DNA from: JAJPXI01 sp045595705
Lineage (GTDB): Bacteria > Bacillota > Clostridia > Oscillospirales > Oscillospiraceae
Assembly (NCBI GenBank): GCA_045595705.1
Contig: JAZOBA010000050.1
Coordinates: 1 to 50,953, forward strand
Direction of reading: 5' to 3'
Length of the DNA stretch: 50,953 nucleotides
Positions 31,132-39,945 of the stretch are shown here, piece after piece. Numbering within the stretch: the first letter of the stretch is position 1; every line of letters starts with the position of its first letter. The notes below the pieces were generated by a model. That model saw nothing but the letters and a program-made list of their open reading frames with translations. It was not told where the DNA came from and did no database searches. The translations under genes were made by a program, and so were the position numbers.

Positions 31132-32181
31132 ATGTTTAATTTTAAAAACGATTATTCAGAAGGCGCCCACCAGAAGGTGCTTGACGCGATATCGGCCATT
31201 AATCTGGAGGGGAATGTTGGCTACGGACTGGATCCTTACTGTGAAAACGCTGCCAACATGATCCGTGAAAAGTTTTCCTGCCCTGATGCTGCCGTTCATT
31301 TCTTTATCGGAGGTACCAGTGCGAACTATACCACCATTGCTGCCGCACTTAGAGCCCATGAAGCGGTAATTTCTCCGGATACCGGACACCTGAATGTCCA
31401 TGAAGGCGGCGCCATGGAGGCCGCCGGTCATAAGATTCTGCCTTGTAAGAGCCCCGATGGGAAGATCCGGCCGGAAGACATCCAGCATTGGGTCGAGCTG
31501 TGCAAGGATGATTTTATGGTGTTGCCCAAACTGGTTTACATCTCTAATGCAACCGAGGTTGGTACGATTTATTATAAGGCCGAATTGGAAGCACTGTCTG
31601 AATGCTGCAAGAAGAATGGTTTGTACCTGTTTATGGACGGCGCACGTCTCGGCACCGGCCTGACTGCACCCGGAGCAGACCTGGAACTTGCCGACATTTC
31701 CAGATACTGTGATGCATTTTACATTGGCGGAACAAAAAACGGCGCCTTGATGGGTGAAGCAATGGTGCTGGTCAATCCCGAACTGCATCCTCATTTCTTC
31801 CGCGTGATGAAGCAGAAGGGATCTGTTCTGGCCAAGGGATTCCTGCTTGGTGTACAGTTTGAAGCGTTGTTTAAAGACGGTCTGTATTGGGAAAACGCAT
31901 GCTGGGCCAACTGTATGGCTGCGAAGCTAAAGAACGGTCTGACTGAATTGGGGTTTGAATTCTTTGTTGACAGTCCGACGAATCAGATTTTCCCCATTAT
32001 TCCCAATAAGCTGATGCCGGCAATGGAACTGCTCTGCAAACACGAGGTGTGGTGCAAGGGAGAGAATGACTGTACAGTGATTCGACTTGTCACATCCTTT
32101 GCTACAAAAGAGAAGGATGTGGATGGATTTTTGGCACATATCAAGGCGCTTCTTTCTTGCCTTGAGGAGCAAGGAAAATAA
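31132..32181 (+). CDS. Low-specificity threonine aldolase family protein
   Basis: PLP-dependent aldolase/beta-eliminating lyase family, probably splitting L-threonine or allo-threonine into glycine and acetaldehyde. The 349-residue product has the family features: early EGNVGYGLDPYCENA, FIGGTSANYTTIAAAL, HLNVHEGGAMEAAGHK, LFMDGARLGTGL for cofactor binding and the PLP lysine in YIGGTKNGALMGEA. ATG 31132 was chosen, 9 bases after AAGGTG. It follows the glnS terminator by about 20 bases without an obvious promoter of its own, so it may rely on read-through. Glycine production would feed the same one-carbon pool as fhs/folD (inference). Confidence 0.9.
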   Translation: MFNFKNDYSEGAHQKVLDAISAINLEGNVGYGLDPYCENAANMIREKFSCPDAAVHFFIGGTSANYTTIAAALRAHEAVISPDTGHLNVHEGGAMEAAGHKILPCKSPDGKIRPEDIQHWVELCKDDFMVLPKLVYISNATEVGTIYYKAELEALSECCKKNGLYLFMDGARLGTGLTAPGADLELADISRYCDAFYIGGTKNGALMGEAMVLVNPELHPHFFRVMKQKGSVLAKGFLLGVQFEALFKDGLYWENACWANCMAAKLKNGLTELGFEFFVDSPTNQIFPIIPNKLMPAMELLCKHEVWCKGENDCTVIRLVTSFATKEKDVDGFLAHIKALLSCLEEQGK

Positions 32182-32188
32182 AAACATT

Positions 32189-32227
32189 ACACGGCACTCG
32201 GATTGGTCCGAGTGCCGTGTTCGTTTT
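32189..32227. terminator. Bidirectional terminator between the aldolase gene and uvrA
   Basis: 14-bp perfect stem ACACGGCACTCGGA/TCCGAGTGCCGTGT with a 4-base loop, followed by TCGTTTT on the plus strand and AATGTTTTT on the minus strand. Confidence 0.88.
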
Positions 32228-35048
32228 ACAGGATTTTCTTCAGATAATAGCCGGTATGGCTGTCGGGGCAGGCAGCAATTTGTTCCGGAGTACCGGTTGC
32301 AACCACAAGACCGCCACCGTCTCCGCCTTCCGGACCGAGGTCGATGATGTGGTCAGCGGTTTTGATGACATCGAGATTGTGTTCGATGACAACAACGGTA
32401 TTGCCTGAGTCCACAAACTGCTGAAGAACATTAACGAGCTGATGGACATCGGCGGTGTGAAGACCGGTGGTGGGTTCATCGAGAATATAGATAGTCTGGC
32501 CGGTGGAGCGTTTGGAAAGTTCGGTGGCAAGTTTGACGCGCTGTGCTTCACCACCGGATAGCTCAGTGGAAGGCTGTCCGAGTTTAATATAGCTTAATCC
32601 GACATCGCGAAGTGTGCAAAGCTTGTTGTAGATCTTAGGGATGTTTTCGAAGAAGGGAAGTGCTTCGTCAACACTCATGTTCAGCACTTCGTAGATGTTT
32701 TTTCCTTTGTACTTTACTTCCAGCGTTTCGCGATTGTAGCGCTTGCCTTTGCAGACCTCACACGGGACATAAATATCGGGCAGGAAATGCATTTCAATTT
32801 TCAGCAGACCATCGCCCTGACATGCTTCGCAGCGTCCGCCGCGGACATTGAAGGAAAACCGACCGGGGCCATAACCGCGGGCCTTTGCGTCCTGCGTGGA
32901 GGCAAAGAGATCACGGATATCATTAAACAGGCCGGTGTAAGTTGCAGGGTTGGACCGAGGGGTTCGGCCGATAGGGGACTGGTCAATGGCAATGACCTTG
33001 TCCAAGTATTCCTCACCCTCCATGCAATTCAGCTTCCCGCACCGGCACTTGGCGTGGTTCAGGTCGGCTGCCAGCTTCTTGTAGAGGATTTCGTTGACCA
33101 GACTGGACTTACCGGAACCGGACACACCGGTGACACAGGTGAAAGTTCCAAGAGGGAAGACCACATCCACATTGCGCAGATTGTTTTCGGCTGCGCCGCG
33201 GATAACCAGTTGTTTTCCGTTTCCGGTTCTTCGTTTTGCCGGGATGGGAATTTTTTTACGTCCGGAGAGGTAGTCGCCCGTAATGGAGGACGGGCAAGCC
33301 ATAACCTCCTCAGCGGTACCCGAGACGACCACCTTGCCGCCGTGAATACCTGCACCGGGACCGATATCGACAATATAGTCTGCGGCACGCATAGTGTCTT
33401 CGTCATGCTCCACGACGACTAGGGTGTTTCCGAGATCACGCAGTTCTTTGAGGGTCGCAAGCAGTTTGTCATTGTCTCGTTGATGCAGACCAATGGAGGG
33501 CTCATCCAGAATATAGAGTACTCCCATCAGAGAAGAACCGATTTGTGTTGCAAGACGGATGCGCTGGCTTTCACCGCCGGACAGGGAGGCGGCAGCACGG
33601 GAAAGAGTAAGATATTGCAGACCGACACTTCGAAGGAATCCGAGACGCGATTTGATTTCTTTCAAAATCTGGGCCGCGATCATCATCTTTTGTGGAGACA
33701 ATTCAAGATTTTCAATGAATGTGAGTGCATCGCTGACGGATTTGTGGCAGAATTCGTCGATGTTTAACCCGCCCACTGTGACAGCAAGGGATTCTCGGCG
33801 AAGTCTTCTGCCGCCGCAATCGGGGCAGGGGCATTCACTCATGCATTCTTCCAGTTCGCGACGGGAGCCGTCACTCTGCGTTTCACGATATCGACGTTCG
33901 AGGTTGTTTGCAATTCCTTCGAAGGGCTGCATTAAGGTGCCTTGGCCATCCGCACGCTCGTAAGTCAGCTTCAGTTTTTCGCCCTTGGTTCCGTAAAGAA
34001 TGATGTCCATGATTTCATCCGACAGATCCTTTACGGGGACGTTCAACTTAAAATGATATTTCTTGGATAGGGCGTCGAAATACATGCGGGAAATGCCGTC
34101 GCCTTTGATGTTATTCCAACCGGATGCGGTAATTGCACCCTGGAGAATGGAAAGGTTCTTGTTTGGGATGATCAAGGCGGGGTCCACCTTCAGTTGACTG
34201 CCAAGGCCGGTACAGGTCGGGCAGGCGCCAAAGGGATTGTTGAATGAAAACATCCGGGGAGTCAGATCTTCAATGGAAATGCCGCAGTCTTCACAGGCGT
34301 AGTTTTGAGAAAACAGGATGTCACGATCTTCCGCAACAATATTGATGACAACAAGACCACCCGCCAAAGCAGAAGCGGTTTCTACGCTGTCGGTCAGGCG
34401 GCGATTGATCTCTTCACGAATAACGAGACGGTCGACCACCACTTCGATGTTGTGCTTCTTGTTTTTATCCAGCTTGATTTCTTCGGTCAATTCATAGAGG
34501 GAACCGTCGACACGTACACGTACATAGCCGGATTTTCTTGCATCCTCAAAAATTTTGGTGTGCTCACCCTTTTTTCCGCGGATGACCGGGGCCATAACCT
34601 GAATTCTTGTGGCTTCGGGTAGGGCAAGTACCTGATCGATGATCTGATCAATGGTCTGTTGCTGAATTTCCTTGCCGCAGATTGGGCAGTGAGGAGTACC
34701 CACACGAGCCCACAGAAGACGCAGATAGTCATAGATTTCGGTGACCGTTCCGACCGTGGAACGTGGATTCTTGGACGTGGTTTTCTGATCGATGGAGATG
34801 GCGGGGGACAATCCATCGATGTAATCCACGTCTGGTTTTTCCATTTGGCCCAGAAACATGCGGGCGTACGAGGAAAGGGACTCCACGTAACGGCGCTGAC
34901 CCTCGGCATAAATGGTATCAAATGCGAGGGAAGACTTGCCTGAACCGGACAAACCGGTCAGAACAACCAGTTTGTCGCGCGGAATGGAAACATCAATATT
35001 TTTTAAGTTGTTGACGCGAGCGCCTTTTACAACAATATGGCTATGCAT
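32226..35048 (-). CDS. uvrA: Excinuclease ABC subunit A
   Basis: Damage-recognition ATPase of nucleotide excision repair, acting with UvrB and UvrC. The 940-residue product has two ABC ATPase modules. Walker A motifs are GLSGSGKSSLAFDT near the N-terminus and GVSGSGKSSLVNEI in the second half; signatures are LSGGESQRIRLA and LSGGEAQRVKLA. Zinc-binding Cys clusters are CEDCG/CPTC and CEACQGDG/CEVCKGKR. It is the last gene of uvrB-AKR-uvrA and would share the LexA-type control seen upstream of uvrB. The start is ATG 35048. Confidence 0.98.
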   Translation of the reverse strand: MHSHIVVKGARVNNLKNIDVSIPRDKLVVLTGLSGSGKSSLAFDTIYAEGQRRYVESLSSYARMFLGQMEKPDVDYIDGLSPAISIDQKTTSKNPRSTVGTVTEIYDYLRLLWARVGTPHCPICGKEIQQQTIDQIIDQVLALPEATRIQVMAPVIRGKKGEHTKIFEDARKSGYVRVRVDGSLYELTEEIKLDKNKKHNIEVVVDRLVIREEINRRLTDSVETASALAGGLVVINIVAEDRDILFSQNYACEDCGISIEDLTPRMFSFNNPFGACPTCTGLGSQLKVDPALIIPNKNLSILQGAITASGWNNIKGDGISRMYFDALSKKYHFKLNVPVKDLSDEIMDIILYGTKGEKLKLTYERADGQGTLMQPFEGIANNLERRYRETQSDGSRRELEECMSECPCPDCGGRRLRRESLAVTVGGLNIDEFCHKSVSDALTFIENLELSPQKMMIAAQILKEIKSRLGFLRSVGLQYLTLSRAAASLSGGESQRIRLATQIGSSLMGVLYILDEPSIGLHQRDNDKLLATLKELRDLGNTLVVVEHDEDTMRAADYIVDIGPGAGIHGGKVVVSGTAEEVMACPSSITGDYLSGRKKIPIPAKRRTGNGKQLVIRGAAENNLRNVDVVFPLGTFTCVTGVSGSGKSSLVNEILYKKLAADLNHAKCRCGKLNCMEGEEYLDKVIAIDQSPIGRTPRSNPATYTGLFNDIRDLFASTQDAKARGYGPGRFSFNVRGGRCEACQGDGLLKIEMHFLPDIYVPCEVCKGKRYNRETLEVKYKGKNIYEVLNMSVDEALPFFENIPKIYNKLCTLRDVGLSYIKLGQPSTELSGGEAQRVKLATELSKRSTGQTIYILDEPTTGLHTADVHQLVNVLQQFVDSGNTVVVIEHNLDVIKTADHIIDLGPEGGDGGGLVVATGTPEQIAACPDSHTGYYLKKIL

Positions 35049-35088
35049 AGCTTATCTCCAATCAGGTATATGTGAGTGGATGTTTGTT

Positions 35089-36102
35089 TTATTTCCCAAA
35101 ATCACGTGCAATATCACGCATCATTTCGCTGATGGGAAGGTTGTAGGGGCATCTGGATTCGCACACGCGGCACCCAATGCAATCTCCGGCGTGAAGGGGG
35201 AGAGCCTCATATCGTTCTTTGGCCCACTCCACCAAATTGTATTTATGGAGATAGTTATTCATCAGGAAACACATGTTGATGTTGATGCCGACTGTACAGG
35301 GGGCGCAGTAGCCGCATCGGCGGCAGAACCGGCTGCCAAGTTCTTTGCGGATTTCTTCACATTTTGCGATATCTTCAGCGGAAAGCGGTGTCAGCTTTTC
35401 TGCAGCGGCAGCATTGCGCTGCACTTCTTCAGTGCTGCCCATGCCCACGATGGAGATGTCAATTGCATCGGATTGCGCAATAAAGCGCAATGCGAGCTCG
35501 TAATCATCCAGATTGCCGCCGGCGAGGGGCTTCATGCAGATGGTACCGATTCCTTTGGCCCGCGCTTCCTTCAGGACCTCGCTGCCCTGAAGCTCCACGA
35601 TGTTGTAAGGGAACATAAAGGTCTCAAAGCGATCGGGATATTCTGCCACGAGTTTCTCAAGTGTTTCCACACTGTGGGCGGTTACGCCAATGTGGCCGAT
35701 CTTACCGGCTTTTTTTGCGTCCAGCAGGGCCTGGTATGCGCCGTTGGGCGCAAATACTGTTTCAAATTCTCCGACCGAAAGTTTGTGGATCTGATACAAA
35801 TCAATATAATCTGTGCGTAACTCTCTGAGGCTGGTTTCGATTTCTTTTGTCATGCCTTCATAGCTGCGGGCCATAGTTTTTGTGGCAAGTATGAATTTGT
35901 CGCGGCGGCCCTCCAGTGCTGCACCGAGAAAACCCTCAGAAACAGTATAGCCACGTGCCGTGTCAATGAAATTCATTCCATACTTCTCCAGCGCATCCAC
36001 AACTTCCAGAGCATTAGCTGCATCGCTGCGCTGCAGAGGAATGCCGCCGAATGAGATTTCAGCACACATTAATCCGGTTTTGCCCAGTTCAATATATTTC
36101 AT
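35089..36102 (-). CDS. Aldo/keto reductase with C-terminal 4Fe-4S ferredoxin domain
   Basis: Predicted oxidoreductase of 337 residues. An aldo/keto-reductase barrel (about 1-265) has NFIDTARGYTVSE (Asp/Tyr), LATKTM (Lys) and YQIHKLS (His), i.e. the catalytic tetrad. A cysteine-rich tail follows: CRRCGYCAPC, then GDCIGCRVCESRCPYNLP, the C-x2-C-x2-C-x3-CP pattern of a [4Fe-4S] cluster. Such fusions are common in Clostridia; substrate and electron partner are unknown. It sits between uvrB (15-base gap) and uvrA (40-base gap) on the same strand, so it is probably co-induced with excision repair. The start is the ATG behind GGAGGA. Confidence 0.9.
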   Translation of the reverse strand: MKYIELGKTGLMCAEISFGGIPLQRSDAANALEVVDALEKYGMNFIDTARGYTVSEGFLGAALEGRRDKFILATKTMARSYEGMTKEIETSLRELRTDYIDLYQIHKLSVGEFETVFAPNGAYQALLDAKKAGKIGHIGVTAHSVETLEKLVAEYPDRFETFMFPYNIVELQGSEVLKEARAKGIGTICMKPLAGGNLDDYELALRFIAQSDAIDISIVGMGSTEEVQRNAAAAEKLTPLSAEDIAKCEEIRKELGSRFCRRCGYCAPCTVGININMCFLMNNYLHKYNLVEWAKERYEALPLHAGDCIGCRVCESRCPYNLPISEMMRDIARDFGK

Positions 36103-36117
36103 ACATATATCCTCCAA

Positions 36118-38082
36118 TCAGTTTTCTCCGCGCAGCTTGATGATGCGGTCACGCAGCTGTGCCGCATACTCAAATTCAAGCATTTTTGCAGCTTCTTTCA
36201 TCTGTTGCTCCAGTTTAGCAATCAGCTCCATGCGTTGGAGCTTGGTCAGCTGCTTTTCGTTGATATCAAATTCCTTGGATTCGTTGTTGGACAAGTCGAT
36301 GATATCGCGAACACTCTTGATGACAGTCTGCGGAGTAATACCATTCGCTTTGTTGTATGCATCCTGTTTTGCGCGTCGGCGCTCGGTTTCAGCCATTGCT
36401 CTGTGCATAGACGGCGTAATGGAATCGGCATACAGAATGACTTTTCCTTCGGCGTTTCGAGCGGCGCGTCCGATTGTCTGGATCAGAGAGGTTTCCGAGC
36501 GGAGGAAACCCTCTTTGTCTGCGTCCAAAATTGCAACGAGGCTGACCTCAGGCAGGTCAAGGCCTTCGCGCAGCAGATTGATACCAACCAGAACATCAAA
36601 GGTGCCTAGACGAAGGTCACGAATGATCTCCATACGCTCGATGGTGTCGATGTCATGGTGCATATATCGGACACGAATACCTGCATTTTTGAGATAGGCA
36701 GTCAGATCTTCCGCCATTTTCTTGGTCAGAGTTGTGACCAGAACCCGTTCACTGCGTTCGATTCTGGTGTTGATTTCTCCGATCAGATCATCAATCTGAT
36801 CCTCCACCGGACGGACCTCAACAACGGGATCGAGCAGACCGGTGGGTCGGATGACCTGTTCTGCAATTTGCTCAGAGCAGGTGCGCTCGTATTCTCCGGG
36901 AGTTGCCGAGACATAGATGACCTGATTGAGCCGATTTTCAAATTCATCGAATTTCAAGGGTCGGTTGTCAAATGCACAGGGAAGACGGAAACCGTACTCC
37001 ACCAAAGAGGTCTTTCTGGCGCGATCGCCGTTGTACATGGCACGCACCTGCGGCAGGGTCACGTGAGACTCATCAATGAAAAGGACAAAATCCTTCGGGA
37101 AGTAATCCATCAGCGTGTGGGGGGGAGAGCCAACGGGACGCCCCTCAATAACACGGCTGTAGTTTTCAATACCGGAGCAATATCCCAGTTCCTGCATCAT
37201 CTCGACATCGTACATGGTGCGCTGTTTAATGCGCTGTGCCTCAACGAGCATATTGTGCGATTCGAAAAAGGCAACGCGCTCTTCCAGTTCGCGGTAAATC
37301 TCCTGAATTGCGGCGTCCATCTTTTCCTTGGGGGTGACATAGTGGGTTGCCGGCCAGATCGGAATGTTTTCCAAACGTCGCTTGGGGGCACCTGTAACGA
37401 CATTGATCTCGGATATACGGTCGATTTCATCGCCAAAGAACTCAACCCGGATGGCGCTGTCACTCCAGTATGCCGGGAAAATTTCAACTGTGTCTCCGCG
37501 AACACGGAACATATTGCGTTCAAAGGCAATATCGTTGCGTTCGTAACGTATGGCAATCAGCCGCTTCAGCAGTTCGTCGCGTTCCATGGTCATTCCGACA
37601 CGAAGGGAGACCATCATCTTTGCAAAATCTTCCGGCTCGCCAAGACCGTAAATACAGGAAACAGAGGAGACGACAATGACATCGCGCCGCTCCATCAACG
37701 ATGCAGTTGCCGAGAGACGCAATCGATCGATTTCCTCGTTGACCGAGGAATCTTTTTCGATAAAGGTATCTGTGTGGGGGATATATGCCTCGGGTTGGTA
37801 GTAATCGTAATAGGAAACAAAATACTCAACCGCATTGTTGGGAAAGAATTCTTTGAACTCAGCACATAACTGAGCGGCAAGTGTCTTGTTGTGGGCAAGG
37901 ACGAGTGTGGGACGCTGAACTTTTTCGATGACTTTTGCCATGGTGAAGGTTTTGCCGGAGCCGGTGACACCCAACAGAGTTTGCTTGTTCAGACCATGTT
38001 CAATGCCTGCTGCGAGCATTTCAATTGCTTCGGGCTGGTCTCCGCTGGGTTGATAGTCCGAAACGACTTCAAATTTTGGCAT
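36118..38082 (-). CDS. uvrB: Excinuclease ABC subunit B
   Basis: Helicase-like damage-verification subunit of the UvrABC nuclease. The 654-residue product has QPSGDQPEAIEML, Walker A LLGVTGSGKTFTMA, the beta-hairpin region YYDYYQPEAYIPHTDTF, DEXX motif LFIDESHVTLPQ, motif VI QTIGRAARNAEGKV and a C-terminal UVR (UvrC-binding) domain. The start is ATG 38082 behind GGAGGT; ORF extension to 38112 would include that site. It heads uvrB-AKR-uvrA behind a promoter with two LexA-like boxes. Confidence 0.98.
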   Translation of the reverse strand: MPKFEVVSDYQPSGDQPEAIEMLAAGIEHGLNKQTLLGVTGSGKTFTMAKVIEKVQRPTLVLAHNKTLAAQLCAEFKEFFPNNAVEYFVSYYDYYQPEAYIPHTDTFIEKDSSVNEEIDRLRLSATASLMERRDVIVVSSVSCIYGLGEPEDFAKMMVSLRVGMTMERDELLKRLIAIRYERNDIAFERNMFRVRGDTVEIFPAYWSDSAIRVEFFGDEIDRISEINVVTGAPKRRLENIPIWPATHYVTPKEKMDAAIQEIYRELEERVAFFESHNMLVEAQRIKQRTMYDVEMMQELGYCSGIENYSRVIEGRPVGSPPHTLMDYFPKDFVLFIDESHVTLPQVRAMYNGDRARKTSLVEYGFRLPCAFDNRPLKFDEFENRLNQVIYVSATPGEYERTCSEQIAEQVIRPTGLLDPVVEVRPVEDQIDDLIGEINTRIERSERVLVTTLTKKMAEDLTAYLKNAGIRVRYMHHDIDTIERMEIIRDLRLGTFDVLVGINLLREGLDLPEVSLVAILDADKEGFLRSETSLIQTIGRAARNAEGKVILYADSITPSMHRAMAETERRRAKQDAYNKANGITPQTVIKSVRDIIDLSNNESKEFDINEKQLTKLQRMELIAKLEQQMKEAAKMLEFEYAAQLRDRIIKLRGEN

Positions 38083-38105
38083 AAAATCACCTCCAAAAGC
38101 ACAAT

Positions 38106-38152
38106 CGAACACTTGTTTTGATAATTATAGCAAAACATGCGTTCGATTGCAA
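38106..38152 (-). promoter_or_regulatory. uvrB promoter with two LexA (SOS) boxes
   Basis: Minus strand TTGCAA (38152-38147), 17-base spacer, TATAAT (38129-38124). Two sequences resemble the Gram-positive SOS box CGAAC-N4-GTTCG. The upstream one, CGAACGCATGTTTTG (38145-38131), lies in the spacer. The downstream one, CAAAACAAGTGTTCG (38120-38106), lies just past the -10. Each misses one core base, and they face each other symmetrically around the -10. Confidence 0.82.
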
Positions 38153-38169
38153 TCATTTTCAGTATGAAA

Positions 38170-38859
38170 TTAGAACTGCATGAAAATGCCTGAATCACGC
38201 AAGGAAATATAGTCGTCGCTGGCAAAAATCAGATGGTCGACCAGATAAATACCCATTTGCGCAAATGCGTCATAGGCCAGTTTTGTCATCAGAACATCTT
38301 CTTTGGATTGCATGGCGATGTTGCTGATATGGTTATGCGCAAGAACGACCTGAGATGCATTGCATGCCAGAGCGACTTCCATCATTTTTCGAAGACTCAG
38401 CATGGTTGAATCAGCAGATCCCTCCGCCAGTTGGCGGCACTGCAGGACCTTTCCTTTTGCATCCATGCAGAGGATCACGGCTATCTCGTTTCGCTGTCCA
38501 AAAAATTCGGGGGAGAGGTATTCGCCGATTTGCTCTGTTGTCATAAGAATATCGCCCAGTTGATTTCGGTCGGCCTGATACCGGGCGCCCATTGCAGTGA
38601 TCAATTTGATCAAACACGCTGTGTGCTCTCCGACGCCCTTTACGGTCAGCAATTGATCGATGGTTGCGTTGAACACGCCGGACAAAGAGCCGAAGGTTTC
38701 AATCAACCGATGGGCAAGAAGATTTACGTCACCCTGTGGGATCGCATAAAACAGGAGCAGCTCCAACGCGCGATGGTCGGCCATGCCGCTCAAACCGCGA
38801 GACATAAATTCTTCTTTCGCGCGGGCGCGATGACCCTTGTGAGGGTTATTTTCCGCCAT
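38170..38859 (-). CDS. radC: RadC family protein (MPN+/JAMM domain)
   Basis: A 229-residue RadC/YsdA-family protein of unsettled function; a direct repair role has been questioned. An N-terminal helix-hairpin-helix-like part (GLSGMADHRALELLLFY and LLTVKGVGEHTA) precedes a JAMM metalloprotease-like domain. That domain has LAHNHISN (HxH), a downstream Ser/Asp (QSKEDVLMT) and VDHLIFASDDYISL. Residues expected for a zinc site are present, though HNHPSG has become HNHISN. It overlaps pyrE by 14 bases, so it is co-transcribed with it. Confidence 0.92.
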   Translation of the reverse strand: MAENNPHKGHRARAKEEFMSRGLSGMADHRALELLLFYAIPQGDVNLLAHRLIETFGSLSGVFNATIDQLLTVKGVGEHTACLIKLITAMGARYQADRNQLGDILMTTEQIGEYLSPEFFGQRNEIAVILCMDAKGKVLQCRQLAEGSADSTMLSLRKMMEVALACNASQVVLAHNHISNIAMQSKEDVLMTKLAYDAFAQMGIYLVDHLIFASDDYISLRDSGIFMQF

Positions 38860-39517
38860 ATTCGGTCAGATAGGCCTCCATGCGCTCGCGCATGGCATCA
38901 TCAATATAGACTTTGCCGTCAACAGGATTGTTATGCAGGAAAGCGATGATCTCACGAATGGTTACAATGGGGCAGACCTTGATGCCGAAATCTTCGCGCA
39001 GTTCATCCAGGGTGGTACAATCGCGGGTTCCGCGTTCCATTCGGTCGGCGGACACAAACAGATGGGTAACCTTCATGTCGCCTAGAGCCTTGAACAGTTC
39101 CAGAGACTCGCGCACAGCGGTGCCTGCGGTAACAACGTCTTCGATGATTGCAACGCGATCGCCATTCTGGGGTTTGTAACCGACCATGGAACCGCCCTCG
39201 CCGTGATCTTTTGCCTCCTTGCGGTTGAAGCAATAGGGAAGATCACGATCATAATTGCGATAGAGAGAGGCAGCGGTAGTAACGGCCAGAGGAATTCCTT
39301 TGTATGCAGGGCCGAACAGACAGTCAATGCCCTCGGGTGCGTTCTCCTGCACGCAGGCAGCGTAGTAATCGCCCAGCTTGGCAGCCTGAGCGCCGGTCTT
39401 GTAGTTGCCGGTGTTGATGAAATAGGGGGTCTTGCGGCCGGACTTGGTGGTGAAATCGCCAAAGGTCAACACGCCGGATCGGACCATAAAGGTGATAAAT
39501 TCTTCTTTGTACGTCAT
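38846..39517 (-). CDS. pyrE: Orotate phosphoribosyltransferase
   Basis: Joins orotate to PRPP in pyrimidine synthesis. The 223-residue product has the PRPP-binding signature VAIIEDVVTAGTAV, the substrate loop RKEAKDHGEGG and the N-terminal GDFTTKSGRKTPYFINTG. The ATG at 39517 was preferred; the ORF extends to a TTG at 39550, inside the promoter/leader. Its ribosome binding site is poor (GGGGCG). It is not in a pyr operon here, and its 3' end overlaps radC. Confidence 0.96.
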   Translation of the reverse strand: MTYKEEFITFMVRSGVLTFGDFTTKSGRKTPYFINTGNYKTGAQAAKLGDYYAACVQENAPEGIDCLFGPAYKGIPLAVTTAASLYRNYDRDLPYCFNRKEAKDHGEGGSMVGYKPQNGDRVAIIEDVVTAGTAVRESLELFKALGDMKVTHLFVSADRMERGTRDCTTLDELREDFGIKVCPIVTIREIIAFLHNNPVDGKVYIDDAMRERMEAYLTEYGGK

Positions 39518-39553
39518 AATTGTTCGCCCCGTTTCTGTAAAATCAGTCAAAAT

Positions 39554-39582
39554 ATTATACCATCGTTTTTACTGCCAAACAA
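39554..39582 (-). promoter_or_regulatory. Promoter of pyrE-radC
   Basis: Minus strand TTGTTT, 17-base spacer, TATAAT, about 37 bases before pyrE. Confidence 0.7.
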
Positions 39583-39610
39583 GGTCGAATTGGAAATATA
39601 TTTTGTTTTA

Positions 39611-39626
39611 CAAAAGAAATCTTTTG
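39611..39626. promoter_or_regulatory. Perfect inverted repeat between divergent promoters
   Basis: CAAAAGA-AA-TCTTTTG, set between the pyrE promoter and the recD2-side promoter; a candidate operator. No PyrR attenuator hairpins or PurR box were recognised in this 39518-39774 gap. Confidence 0.45.
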
Positions 39627-39647
39627 TTTTGTGAACGGAAGGAATGC

Positions 39648-39676
39648 TTGTCACATTCTTTCGTGCATGGTAAAAT
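39648..39676 (+). promoter_or_regulatory. Promoter upstream of the small ORF and recD2
   Basis: TTGTCA, 17-base spacer, TAAAAT, about 100 bases before the small ORF. Confidence 0.65.
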
Positions 39677-39774
39677 AAAATATCATGTTCTAATAGGTGA
39701 AACTGGTTGATGATTCTGATGGTTCCGTTTAACATTTCACGTATTCGCGCATAAGATGGCTCAGGGGTGAGCGA

Positions 39775-39945
39775 ATGGGGATCCTGTTGGACTCTGCTTT
39801 GGCATTCTTGAGCTGTGTTGGCCTTTGGACTTTGGGAAAAATGGTGTTTGGTTATTTATTTATCAACAAAGATTGTTACGAAGAAGATTATTTTTTGAAG
39901 GAAGATACATCGGGATGGACGCAACGAAGGATTACAATGAAATAA
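39775..39945 (+). CDS. Small hydrophobic protein (56 aa) preceding recD2
   Basis: An unrecognised 56-residue reading frame. It starts at ATG 39775 with AGGGGTGA 5-6 bases upstream and ends at TAA 39943. Residues 3-29 are strongly hydrophobic (LLDSALAFLSCVGLW and MVFGYLF), followed by an acidic stretch (KDCYEEDYFLKED) and a basic end (TQRRITMK). This suggests a single-pass membrane protein. It overlaps the start of recD2 by 31 bases in another frame, which would allow translational coupling. It lies behind a reasonable promoter. Chance is a real alternative for an ORF this short. Confidence 0.5.
   Translation: MGILLDSALAFLSCVGLWTLGKMVFGYLFINKDCYEEDYFLKEDTSGWTQRRITMK

Noticed and set aside
36655..37869. 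404-codon plus-strand frame opposite uvrB
   Set aside because: Lies entirely within uvrB on the other strand, with no motifs or ribosome binding site.
39518..39774. PyrR-type attenuator for pyrE
   Set aside because: The pyrE leader is about 30 bases with no antiterminator/terminator pair; only a palindrome in the promoter region was found.
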